The notes under the pieces were generated by a model. It worked only from the letters and a program-made list of their open reading frames with translations. It was not told the origin of the DNA and ran no database searches. A DNA stretch of 64,000 nucleotides, from the NCBI GenBank assembly GCA_000611775.1, contig KK106982.1:6380495-6444494 (forward strand). Direction: 5' to 3'. A program made the translations under genes and the position numbers. The stretch's first letter is position 1. The number at the start of each line of letters is the position of its first letter. This DNA is from Umbilicaria muhlenbergii (taxonomy: Eukaryota; Ascomycota; Lecanoromycetes; Umbilicariales; Umbilicariaceae). Below are positions 46,672 through 58,725 of this stretch, piece after piece.

Positions 46672-49600
46672 CTCAATTTAAAGATTAATAAGAACATGAC
46701 TTATGTCATCATTTATAATTACAGTGCTTGCTGCATTATTCTTGATTGAGTGCTGTTCAGATTCTGCATACTCAGATCTTCTCATTCAATCACAGCTTGC
46801 TTCTTAAGCATATAGGTCATGAACTGCTGATGTTTCAGTCATATCACCAGCTTCAGTATTTGTTGTATTGATATATTCATCATGGCTTGCTTCTCAAGCA
46901 TGTAGGTCATGAACTGCTGGTGTTTCAATCATGCTGTCAGCTTCAGTATTCATCATACTGATATTATTCATTGTGACAGGTATGACATTCTTTTGTTGTA
47001 GCCTCTGTCATACTGAGTGTCTTGGCTGCAGCATCATTGCAGCAAGTGCATATAATTTCTTCTGCACTGACTTATAATCCTTGCTTCCTAAATGGAAGAA
47101 CTGTTGCATTATTTCAGCAGCAGTTGAGGTACTGACAGTTTTCAGCAGTTCATAATCAGGTCATCTTGACAGACTGTCAGCAGAATTCTTCTTGCCCTCT
47201 TGATATGTGACCTTAAAGTTGTACTCAGTGAGCTTTTCAGCTCACTTGAGCTGCCTTCATGTGAGGTTTGAGGTAGTCATAAATCAAACAAGGTTTGCAT
47301 GATCAGTCAATACAATGATCAGGTGCCTAGCGCCTCAATTTAAAGATTAATAAAAACATGACTTATGTCATCATTTATAACTACAGTGCTTGCTGCATTA
47401 TTCTTAATTGAGTGCTGTTCAGGTTCTGCATACTCAGGTCTTCTCATTCAATCACAGCTTGCTTCTTAAGCATATAAGTCATGAACTGCTGATGTTTCAG
47501 TCATATCACCAGCTTCAGTATTTGTTGTATTAATATATTCATCATGACTTGCTTCTCAAGCATGTAGATCATGAACTGCTGATGTTTCAGTCATGCTGTC
47601 AGCTTCAGTATTCATCATACTGATATTATTCATTGTGACAGGTATGACATTCTTTTGTTGTAGCCTCTGTCATACTGAGTGTCTTGACTGCAGCATCATT
47701 GCAGCAAGTGCATATAATTTCTTCTGCACTGACTTATAATCCTTGCTTCCTAAATGAAAGAACTGTTGCATTATTTCAGCAGCAGTTGAGGTACTGACAG
47801 TATTCAGCAGTTCATAATCAGGTCATCTTGACAGACTGTCAGCAGAATTCTTCTTGCACTCTTGATATGTGACCTTAAAGTTGTACTCAGTGAGCTTTTC
47901 AGCACACTTGAGCTGCCTTCATGTGAGGTTTGAGGTAGTCATAAATCAAACAAGGTTTGCATGATCAGTCAATACAATGATCAGGTGCCTAGCGCCTCAA
48001 TTTAAAGATTAATAAAAACATGACTTATGTCATCATTTATAACTACAGTGCTTGCTGCATTATTCTTAATTGAGTGCTGTTCAGGTTCTGCATACTCAGG
48101 TCTTCTCATTCAATCACAGCTTGCTTCTTAAGCATATAAGTCATGAACTGCTGATGTTTCAGTCATATCACCAGCTTCAGTATTTGTTGTATTAATATAT
48201 TCATCATGACTTGCTTCTCAAGCATGTAGATCATGAACTGCTGATGTTTCAGTCATATCACCAGCTTCAGTATTTGTTGTATTAATATATTCATCATGAC
48301 TTGCTTCTCAAGCATGTAGATCATGAACTGCTGATGTTTCAGTCATATCACCAGCTTCAGTATTTGTTGTATTAATATATTCATCATGACTTGCTTCTCA
48401 AGCATGTAGATCATGAACTGCTGATGTTTCAGTCATATCACCAGCTTCAGTATTTGTTGTATTAATATATTCATCATGACTTGCTTCTCAAGCATGTAGA
48501 TCATGAACTGCTGATGTTTCAGTCATGCTGTCAGCTTCAGTATTCATCATACTGATATTATTCATTGTGACAGGTATGACATTCTTTTGTTGTAGCCTCT
48601 GTCATACTGAGTGTCTTGACTGCAGCATCATTGCAGCAAGTGCATATAATTTCTTCTGCACTGACTTATAATCCTTGCTTCCTAAATGGAAGAACTGTTG
48701 CATTATTTCAGCAGCAGTTGAGGTACTGACAGTCTTCAGCAGTTCATAATCAGGTCATCTTGACAGACTGTCAGCAGAATTCTTCTTGCTCTCTTGATAT
48801 GTGACCTTAAAGTTGTACTCAGTGAGCTTTTCAGCCCACTTGAGCTGCCTTCATGTGAGGTTTGAGGTAGTCATAAATCAAACAAGGTTTGCATGATCAG
48901 TCAATACAATGATCAGGTGCCTAGCGCCTCAATTTAAAGATTAATAAAAACATGACTTATGTCATCATTTATAACTACAGTGCTTGCTGCATTATTCTTA
49001 ATTGAGTGCTGTTCAGGTTCTGCATACTCAGGTCTTCTCATTCAATCACAGCTTGCTTCTTAAGCATATAAGTCATGAACTGCTGATGTTTCAGTCATAT
49101 CACCAGCTTCAGTATTTGTTGTATTAATATATTCATCATGACTTGCTTCTCAAGCATGTAGATCATGAACTGCTGATGTTTCAGTCATATCACCAGCTTC
49201 AGTATTTGTTGTATTAATATATTCATCATGACTTGCTTCTCAAGCATGTAGATCATGAACTGCTGATGTTTCAGTCATATCACCAGCTTCAGTATTTGTT
49301 GTATTAATATATTCATCATGACTTGCTTCTCAAGCATGTAGATCATGAACTGCTGATGTTTCAGTCATATCACCAGCTTCAGTATTTGTTGTATTAATAT
49401 ATTCATCATGACTTGCTTCTCAAGCATGTAGATCATGAACTGCTGATGTTTCAGTCATGCTGTCAGCTTCAGTATTCATCATACTGATATTATTCATTGT
49501 GACAGGTATGACATTCTTTTGTTGTAGCCTCTGTCATACTGAGTGTCTTGACTGCAGCATCATTGCAGCAAGTGCATATAATTTCTTCTGCACTGACTTA

Positions 49601-50791
49601 TAATCCTTGCTTCCTAAATGGAAGAACTGTTGCATTATTTCAGCAGCAGTTGAGGTACTGACAGTCTTCAGCAGTTCATAATCAGGTCATCTTGACAGAC
49701 TGTCAGCAGAATTCTTCTTGCTCTCTTGATATGTGACCTTAAAGTTGTACTCAGTGAGCTTTTCAGCCCACTTGAGCTGCCTTCATGTGAGGTTTGAGGT
49801 AGTCATAAATCAAACAAGGTTTGCATGATCAGTCAATACAATGATCAGGTGCCTAGCGCCTCAATTTAAAGATTAATAAAAACATGACTTATGTCATCAT
49901 TTATAACTACAGTGCTTGCTGCATTATTCTTAATTGAGTGCTGTTCAGGTTCTGCATACTCAGGTCTTCTCATTCAATCACAGCTTGCTTCTTAAGCATA
50001 TAAGTCATGAACTGCTGATGTTTCAGTCATATCACCAGCTTCAGTATTTGTTGTATTAATATATTCATCATGACTTGCTTCTCAAGCATGTAGATCATGA
50101 ACTGCTGATGTTTCAGTCATATCACCAGCTTCAGTATTTGTTGTATTAATATATTCATCATGACTTGCTTCTCAAGCATGTAGATCATGAACTGCTGATG
50201 TTTCAGTCATATCACCAGCTTCAGTATTTGTTGTATTAATATATTCATCATGACTTGCTTCTCAAGCATGTAGATCATGAACTGCTGATGTTTCAGTCAT
50301 ATCACCAGCTTCAGTATTTGTTGTATTAATATATTCATCATGACTTGCTTCTCAAGCATGTAGATCATGAACTGCTGATGTTTCAGTCATGCTGTCAGCT
50401 TCAGTATTCATCATACTGATATTATTCATTGTGACAGGTATGACATTCTTTTGTTGTAGCCTCTGTCATACTGAGTGTCTTGACTGCAGCATCATTGCAG
50501 CAAGTGCATATAATTTCTTCTGCACTGACTTATAATCCTTGCTTCCTAAATGGAAGAACTGTTGCATTATTTCAGCAGCAGTTGAGGTACTGACAGTCTT
50601 CAGCAGTTCATAATCAGGTCATCTTGACAGACTGTCAGCAGAATTCTTCTTGCTCTCTTGATATGTGACCTTAAAGTTGTACTCAGTGAGCTTTTCAGCC
50701 CACTTGAGCTGCCTTCATGTGAGGTTTGAGGTAGTCATAAATCAAACAAGGTTTGCATGATCAGTCAATACAATGATCAGGTGCCTAGCGC
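46672..50791. repeat. Two-level tandem array: units of 662, 662, 932, 932 and 932 bp
   Basis: Unit starts are 46672, 47334, 47996, 48928 and 49860, and the array ends at 50791. The three long units equal the short one plus exactly 270 bp, which is three extra copies of a 90-bp repeat (first seen as identical 90-bp steps from 48181). Units 2-5 are nearly identical, with only a handful of differences, while unit 1 is more diverged. The 90-bp repeat is 30 codons long and also exists in copy 2 (37,680-37,930, three diverged units), so it began as an in-frame repeat of the element. Confidence 0.92.
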
Positions 50792-53700
50792 CTCAACAGT
50801 AATGTTGTCAATGATGCATGACTTTCATGATGACAAGGAGCTCTTGCTCACTTGTATCATATCAAGTCTCAGTATCTAGCAGCTTCTTGCTGTAGTAAGT
50901 AATTAATAATCAGTGCAATTGACTGTTGACCTCAAAGTGTTGCATCAAGATTTCATCAATTGTGAATTCAGAGGCGTTCATTTCAACCCTCATGAGTTTG
51001 TTTTCATTGAAATAATGTAATAATGAAGCACTCATGAAGGTCTTCTTCAAAGCATTAAACACTTTCAATGTGACTCCTGAGAGTGAAAAAAAGGCAGGTA
51101 TGATGTTTTCTTGTTGTAACTTTCCTCTGACTTGCAGGTTGCATGCTGAATATTTTGTATTAAATTTTCACAATGAGGTCAGGCTGTTCTGCTTTCTTTT
51201 AATAACAGTTCATTGAGACTGAAGAGGAGAGGATGATGTATCCTCAGTCTTCTTTTTATTCTTTCCTGTTTTCAGAAGATTTAACAGCAGTGCTGCAATT
51301 CATGAATAATCTTTTATAAACCTTTGAAAGAAGTTAATGAAGCCTAGAAAGACCTGCAATTCATGAATGTTCTCTGAGAGTAGTTATTCTTCAACGGCGT
51401 GAATCCTTTCTGAACTCATATGTATGCCTTCAGTATTGATCTTAAACCTCAGGAAGTTCACTTTCATTGCATTAAAGGAGCATTTGCTGATCTTAAGATG
51501 AAGATCATGACATCATAATGCAGTTAATACTTGTTGTACATGTTCCTCATGTTTAGATTCATCTTTGCTGAAGATCAGGATATCATCTAGATAAATCATG
51601 CAGATTATATCAAGGAACTCATCAAGAGCCTTATCAATGAAGGCCTGAAACATAGCAGGAGCATTTGTGAGACTGAAAGGCATGACAAGATATTTAAACA
51701 GACTGAACTGTGTTCAGAATGCTGTTTTCCACTCATCTTCACCCTTGATTCATATTCAATTATATGCATTCTTGCAGTTCAGCTTAATGAACTTCTTAGC
51801 TCCTTAAAGACGGTTCAACATATCTGATATGAGTGATAGGAGATAACAGTTCTTAATGATAATGTCATTCAACTGTTTATAATCAATGATCAGTCACAGG
51901 CTTCTGTCTGATTTAGGCATGAACATGACAGGTGAAGCTGCAGGTGATATTAATTTACAGATTATGCCTGCTTTCATAACATCATTTAAATATACCTTCA
52001 GTACATCAAGCTCAGCTGAAAACATTGAGTATAACTTTCTGAATGAAGGTTGCTGCCCTGATTTCAAGTCAATGACATGATCATGTGAACCTCTTTCAGG
52101 CAGAGACTGCTTCTCAGTCACCTGAAATATGTCTGTGTACTCATGATATTCAGGTGATAATGTGTCATACACATCTTTACCTCTGTTGTACTGTAATGAG
52201 TTCATCTGAAGGGTATATTTTTTCATATCAGCCACTAGGTCCGCCGGCCCTATAAAGCAGTCAGTAATGATGAGGCTGTTCATACATAGAACATTCTTCA
52301 ACGCCTTCTTTTCATCAGCAGTGAATATATGATGTGCAGTAGTATGTTTTGACTTTCTTCATAGAAATTTACTCATATCATAGTAGTGATTTGAGTTTGC
52401 ATGAACTAGAAATGATAGCCTGAGGACAAAAGAAGCTGGTGTGTTGTCTTGTGTAACAAAGAAATGATTACTATAGTGGTAAGGTTGACTGTCAGTGTTG
52501 TATGCTGTAATCATCAGTATGACAGACTCTGATAGCTCAATCACATTACCTCATGCATTGCCTTGAGCCTCATAGGATTCAGTCAGTATGAAGAGTATAT
52601 TCTTTCATATTAATTATTAAATCTGACAGTCCTATGAAGTGTTCTGTAATGAAAAGGTTGTTCATATGTAAAACATTCTTCAGTGCCTTCTTCTCACTGA
52701 TGATGAATACTCAGTGTGCTGTGATATGCCTCACCTTTTTTCATAGGAATTTCCTCATGTCATATTCATGATTCAGATTTGCATTGATTAGGAATGATAA
52801 CCTGAGGATGAAAGAAGCTGATGCATTATCTCATGTGATAAAGAAGCAGCTGTTATAGTGATAAAATTAATCATTAATGTTGTACACTGTAATAATTAAT
52901 ATGACGGATTCTGACAAGTCAATCATATTGCTTCATGTATTAACTTGAGCTTCATAGGGTTCAGTTTGTAAAGACAGTTCATTGACAACATATCATGTGA
53001 TGATATTGCCTTGACTATCATTGTCAATAATATATGAGTATTTTTTCTTTGAATCATCTCTTGTCATATGAAAGTCCCCTCTAACTGCTCTGATATCAGA
53101 TGTGAGATATCATCAATGATAAGTAAGAAGATGAGCTGAAGGTTGACTGTGAATCATTTATTCACATCAACTGCAGTAATGACTGCTGTTGATCATCCTG
53201 TTGTACATTTATTTGTTCAATGACTGATGACTTTACACTTGATACAGAGGTCTGCTGCTTTTCATGTATTCATTTTGTTCTTAAGAATAAAGTCTTCTTG
53301 TCAGCATGAGAGTCCTGTGAATGTCTGTGTTGTTGTCATGATCACTTTCTTCACAATTGATATGTGATTTAAATTTCAGCTTTGATCACAGTTACTTTCT
53401 TGATAAAAACCTCATGAATTGTTTCCTCTTTCATGATTGAATTGTTGAGGGTGAGAGATTTATTATTCAGTGAAAAATTCTTTTCTGTCATAGTATGATG
53501 TCAGTGTTGTACTTTTGTTTATGTCATCAATCTTGTTTTAGTGGTCCTTTTTAGTGTCTGAACAGCTTCAAAACAGTTCATGATTGATGATGATGTCAAG
53601 ATGTGCTGAAATTTCTTGCACTGACTGTCTTGCAACCTGCATCAGATCTCAACATCATAGTTCAGTTAAAACATGATGAGGAAGTCTTGATCATCAGCAG

Positions 53701-54580
53701 TCTCAAATGAGCATCTCATTGATTTCCTTATGTGAAGCTGAAAGAAAGCAGTAGAGTTCTGATAATCTGTCATATCAAGAGGTGATTATATCATGATTAT
53801 GAAATTCAACTGCATTAAAAGTGATGATATTTCATTCATTCATGTCTTCATCAGGAGATAAGTTCTTCTTCAGCATCTTCAGAAAATTATTATAAATGAT
53901 TTAAATATGATCATGCTGCTTCTTCTGCTTCTGTCAGTCACTCATGATTATTTTCTCTAGATAGGTGCCTGCTCAGATGATGAAATCTCATTCAGTAAAG
54001 AATTGCTCTGACATCAGCTCCTGATTCTGATTGATTTCATTCAGGTATTTTTAAAGTTTTCATCTCATGACTTTAACACCTCCTGCATAAAGGTGAGGCT
54101 CTCATGACTTTACAAGACATTGAAAAAAGGGAGGTGTGATGTCTGTCATAACTTAACATTATAATTCATGTGATAAACCTGTGTTGTTCTCTGAGTTTAC
54201 TGTAATCATAGTTGAAGGACCTTCTTGCAGATGTTGATTAAACTCTCAGAGCTTCTTTTTATTATCCTCAAACTTAATTTCTTGTCATACATGTTGTAAT
54301 TGTAATCACTGACGCTTGATGACCTCCTGATTATGAGCAGTGACTGCCTCAAGATCTTTAATGATGTCATTAAAGTTGCCTGCAGTGATATGTTCATCAT
54401 CATCAATGATGTTAAAAGTAAGAGTATCAATGACTGATAATGTAAACCTGCTAATTGAAGGGCTTGCCTCAACTTAATTATTGACTGTTTCACTGACCTG
54501 ATGAGATTGAAGTGTTGATGTCATCATGTCTTATTTGCTTTCAACATGACTGTTCACCTGAAGGTACTGAGTGATCAGTA

Positions 54581-54868
54581 TGTAAGAGGCTGAGTGTATG
54601 ACAGAGCATCATAACAGTGTTTGAATGAGATGTCATAAACAATATAGTCATGATGAGGTCAATGCAATAATGATTATACATCTTCTATTTCATGACAAAA
54701 CTGATCATTGAGGAAGCAGGTTTCTGCACCTCCTTGTGAAGAGTTTTCACTTGATACCAAGGCGCTAGGCGTTGAGTCATCATATTTAAGTTATAGTGTC
54801 ATACCATAGTGTCATACTAGTGTTGTATTAGTGTCATATTGTCATACTATTATATGATGGCTCTGACA
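54581..54868 (-). repeat. LTR-A, copy 4 (288 bp)
   Basis: Starts TGTAAGAGG and ends CTCTGACA. Unique sequence follows on the right, so this is the outer (5') LTR of copy 3. Confidence 0.8.
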
Positions 54869-56280
54869 AATACTGAGAAACAATTCCTTATGTTGTGCTT
54901 ACAAGAAGGACTGAAGTGTGATTGAAATTATCAATTATATACACTGTTAATAAATCAGTTGTCAGCAACTGATCTGTTGACCTTTTATTAAGATGATGTA
55001 GGACAACTAGCAGTGTCTGCATTAACAGAAGTGCAAGAGCAATCTGTTGTAATTAGTTATTAAATGAGACAAGGATGAAATCTAGTGAAAGTTAATAAAG
55101 ATCAAAACTATGCTCTGTTTTGTTGCATTGAAGCTTTCATAGGTTTAAATCTTAATTGAAATGATAACCTTGTTGATTGTCAATTTAGATACTCATCTTT
55201 TTATAATTTATTTGAATCAAGCTCAGCTGTGTTAAATCAGCAGAGTTTAACTGATCTGATCTCAACTTCAGTTCATCACCTCTTCAGGGTGAGCCACTTT
55301 CACAAATTATAATTAACACTGCATGTGATCACGCAGCTCAGTGGAAATAATACCTTAGGGTTGACGGGATTCAGTTCCCGCAGTGAAAGACTTAATGTTT
55401 ACTTATTAGTGTGACCAGCGGAATTTAGAACACATCACTGAGCATAGTAATTAAATCATTCAATCACTGCTTGAAATCCTCTTTCCACCATCCTCATGAT
55501 TCTCAAGAGGTGTAACACTAGCTATTAAGTACATCTGCTGAAGCAGAGTTATCAATCATTACTGACAGTATTATCACTGACTTGAGAAAAGTTTTCACTT
55601 TCTTGCAGAAGTGTCAGAACAGTTATAAGATGAGCATTCAACATTTCAGATGCTCAAAAGCATCACTGCCTGCTGATAGTTCTGATTCTACTTTCTATAG
55701 TATTGCTATCATATATTTGTTGAATTTAATTCAATGAATCAACTAACTCCTAAAAACAAGTGAGAGATGCTTAATTATAAGGTCATGAGTGAGGGGCTTG
55801 AACCCTGAAACTCACCCTGAAATCTGATGCCTGAGAGCTGACAGCAGTTAAATTCAACACTCTCTCTCACTGAAGGCTCCTCAAAATTCCTCAATTTCTA
55901 ACCCTCAACAAGGTCATATCATGACCCTATCAGGCTCAAAATTGTCATGACATGATGTCATTTTCAGAGTTAACATTTGATGAAGTTTGCTGCTGATAAG
56001 GATGATGACACAAGAAGCATGAAAAGTTGTGACTGTGATGAAAAACCTTTCAAACTGAGGTCAGTGATGTTAAAGCTGAAAGTGATCATTGCAGCTGAGT
56101 AGCATAGCACTTCAAATGCAGGTCTGAGTGAACAGTAACAAAATGAGAAGCAGATTGTGTGAGGATACTACAGACTACCTTAATAATGACCTGCACATGA
56201 CTGTGAAAGAGCAATGTAAAGGTTCCTGAAAATTAAGCAGGCAGCAGCTGACCCTCTCAGGAGGCATGATCACTCAGAAT
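54869..56280. other. AT-rich flank without recognisable gene
   Basis: Same CpG-poor composition as the retroelement block, but no LTR or pol sequence recognised. Probably remains of other repeats, or unique DNA mutated by spreading from the neighbouring repeats. Confidence 0.4.
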
Positions 56281-57345
56281 TATCCTCAGGATCACTCAAG
56301 TCACGTGACAATCACTCAAGTCACGTGATCATAAGGCAGCGCTCACCCTGATCTTCATGCGGGGTGAGGCCGGCACAGATTACCTTACTGATGCCTTGGT
56401 TCTAGCTGCATGTAAGCGCTCAGCTGGGTATGTACCTGAGGCGGCGCATGACTCTGCCTTCAGGCCTGCCTCCTTCATCTCCCTCACGTTGAGCGGTGAA
56501 GCTCAGCCCGTCAGATATCCCTCCCCGGCAGATCATGTCCCTCAAATGACCAACACACGGGTGATCGACACTCCAGTGACCCACACTCAGATGACTGACC
56601 ACTCAGGGGGCACTGGCGACCCCGGGAGGTGGCTCAGGCGACAGCACATGCGGGCAACGTGAGGGGCGCGTTGCCGGTCCAGGACAGGGCTAACTGGAAG
56701 GGGAGGCGCACCACGGGAATACTCAGGTGTCAGTTCAGATTCCTGCCTGCTGATACGAGCCTGAACCTGGTAGCTGCATGTAAGCGCTCAGCTGAGTACC
56801 TGAGGCGGCGCATGAGCCAACACAAGGGTCAGGAAGCAATGTGCTAAAGCAGCTATGTTTACAATTCCAGCGTTAGGACCAAAAGGAGCCACAACTGGGT
56901 TCATGGGAGCCTAAAACGGCACCGCAGCCATCACTTAATGGAGCAATATTAACAAGACCCATGAGATACTGCGCTTCTCGCGCGTCCGACTCTTGTATGG
57001 CAAGTGTACTTTTTCGCTCAATCAGGCTTAGCGTTCTGTTAAAGCAGCTGGGGTCATACAGCTGTTCTACAATGCATTAACTCATACGCGCAAATCAAAA
57101 TAACTTTACACACTATTGCTCAATCTTTTTCAGGGGGCTGCACAGTCCTATGGGTCGCATGTGAGTGTTCTGTACATTGATTGACATCCGTCAAAACACG
57201 CAACGCCGCACCGTAGGCGCAAATTGAATCATTGGATAGCAGTACGGCGTTCTCATGGCAGCTTGAACCTATGGAATGAGACCAGACAGTGAGGATACGT
57301 GAGTTGCAGCTATCATTCTCTTTGCACGATCATCATGCCTCACCT
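56281..57345. other. Return to normal composition; short direct repeats
   Basis: GC content rises abruptly. ATCACTCAAGTCACGTGA occurs twice at 56291-56308 and 56311-56328. A direct repeat of about 48 bp, with TAGCTGCATGTAAGCGCTCA at its start, lies near 56,404 and again near 56,770. A plus ORF at 56357-56662 covers the first copy but has no recognisable motif, so I do not call it. Downstream to 57,345 I see nothing. Confidence 0.5.
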
Positions 57346-58629
57346 TTACTCATCTGCTGGAGAACTACTCTCAATGTAATCCTCATCCTGCCTTGTCATC
57401 CTCTTGGCAACCCTTTCCTCCTCTTCTAAAAGCCTTCGCTCATCATCTGATTTTAACTCCTCCGGCGGTGTCTTCTGCCTCGGTCGCTTCCTCGCTCCTG
57501 GCTTCAACTGCATCATCTTCCCCTTCCTCTCCTTGACTAGCTTCGCTTTAGCTTCAGCACGCGTGACGAAATCGTATAAGGTAGATGAGGAGATGAAGAC
57601 GCGGTGGTTCATGGTGTCAGGGTTCTCAATTAGAGCTTCACTCGCGAAGTCTTTGAGTTGGAGTCCAAGGCCAGTGGCTGGGTCAGTGGCCAGGGTTCCG
57701 AGGTCATCGCGAAATTCCTGTGCAGGTTCATCTTAGTGACGGCATCAGACAAACTTGGGTATGATTAGAGACTCACCTGATCCACAACGGTCTGCAAGGA
57801 TACCAGGTCCTCCCGCCCATCTCTTTGCTCCACATATTGTGGCCGCCACACCGAGATCGTTGCCTTCTTTGACTGTTTATATTCAATATTCAAGCCGATT
57901 ACTACGCGAATATTTCCATCTGAGCCCAGGATATAGTCCTCAGCCAAGTCCTTCAACTCTTTCTCCTTCTGCGAGAACGACAATTCGATGATAATGCCCG
58001 GCCATTGCGCATCCAGATGTGAAAACGCCGCATCCGGTTCGTGGGCATCATACTTCGATGAAGCCGTCTCCTCTCCATCCCCACCACTAGCCTCTCCCTC
58101 GTCCCTCACCTCATCCGCTGGGAACTGCAACCGGGGTGACCCCTGATGACTGACATTCTTCGCAAATTCCGCCGCCTCGCCCGTCCCTGTGGCGATTATT
58201 CCCAACTGTCGTTGAATCTCGAATACGACGCTAGAACAGAAGAACTCGTGTGTAGTTGTTGGCATCCGAAGCACGAATCTCTCGCTCCTTGAGAAGTAGT
58301 CATATCTATTCGTGACGCTCTGATTAGCAAGAGCTGGCATGTGCGGCCAGTGAGAGGTATCCACACCGAACTTTTTCCTCAAAGAAGCTCCACAGCGACT
58401 CATCAGCTTTGAGGAGTGCGATCAGCTGTTCGAATTCACCAGGGAGGAATTGAAAGACGATCCACGGCTGGTCTGAGGGGTTGAGACCGACCTGGCGAAG
58501 GCGGAGGTGTCTGATGATGCAGGAAGCTTGGTTCGTCGGCTTCAAGGCTTTAGTGTCAGTTGGCGGGGGTGTCAAGGGCGAGTTGACGAAGCTCTCAGGA
58601 GGGGTGGCTAGAGTTGGGTTTTTCGACAT
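57346..58629 (-). CDS. PD-(D/E)xK nuclease-like protein of a dispersed fungal family, three exons
   Basis: Exons are 58629-58367, 58305-57777 and 57717-57346; the introns (61 and 59 nt, GT-AG) join in phase to give 387 aa. The N-terminal ALTPPP-type segment is followed by ALLKADESLWSFFEEKVRYD, RFVLRMPTTTHEFFCSSVV and EIQRQLG. The core is HEPDAAFSHLDAQWPGIIIE, SFSQKEKEL, YILGSDGNIRVVIGLNIEY and KKATISVWRP. The D...E-x-S arrangement resembles a PD-(D/E)xK fold, which is how I remember this family being described; the family is multi-copy in many filamentous ascomycetes. The C terminus is charged and helical (EELKSDDERRLLEEEERVAK). The start is uncertain: in-frame ATGs also exist at 58677 and 58719, the last only 7 bp from the neighbouring transposon-like element. 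The frame is intact. Confidence 0.8.
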
Positions 58630-58725
58630 TACCAAACAGAACGACGCTGTCACATCAGAGTGAGAAATGGTGGTCATAAACGTCGATGGCTGATGGCTGT
58701 GTTGAGTGATGAGCGACAAGCTTTG

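Larger units (their letters stand above)
42766..54868 (-). mobile_element. Family-A Ty3/Gypsy retrotransposon, copy 3, bounded by two LTRs
   Basis: Fossil, 12.1 kb between LTR-A3 and LTR-A4; about 3.5 kb of this is later tandem expansion, so the original length was near 8.6 kb. Read on the minus strand. The RT start and the sequence just before it are recognisable at 51894-52301, RNase H-like sequence should lie left of it, and integrase-like sequence is near 45,800-46,000. The 52,300-54,580 part is probably gag. The flanking 5-mers (TTCTG and AATAC) do not match, so no target duplication is visible. Structurally complete but with dozens of coding breaks. Confidence 0.75.
24420..56280. other. 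AT-rich, CpG-depleted block of LTR-retrotransposon fossils
   Basis: About 32 kb with no intact gene. CpG is almost absent, while TG and CA are plentiful, and no long ORF survives. Identifiable contents are four LTRs of family A, element B nested in the first A copy, a third Gypsy fragment (C), and several tandem duplications. Ends are sharp: the left boundary is about 24,420 and the right about 56,280, where normal composition returns. This is the pattern of silenced, hypermutated heterochromatin in filamentous ascomycetes. Confidence 0.85.

Noticed and set aside
46672-50791. CRISPR array or centromeric satellite as explanation of the tandem repeat
   Set aside because: There are no unique spacers between repeats, and the unit is clearly internal retroelement sequence that also exists in a simpler form in copy 2.
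54120-54170. Purine tract followed by TGTGATGTC, resembling a plus-strand PPT and LTR start
   Set aside because: No matching second LTR was found, so I could not tell it from chance in AT-rich sequence.
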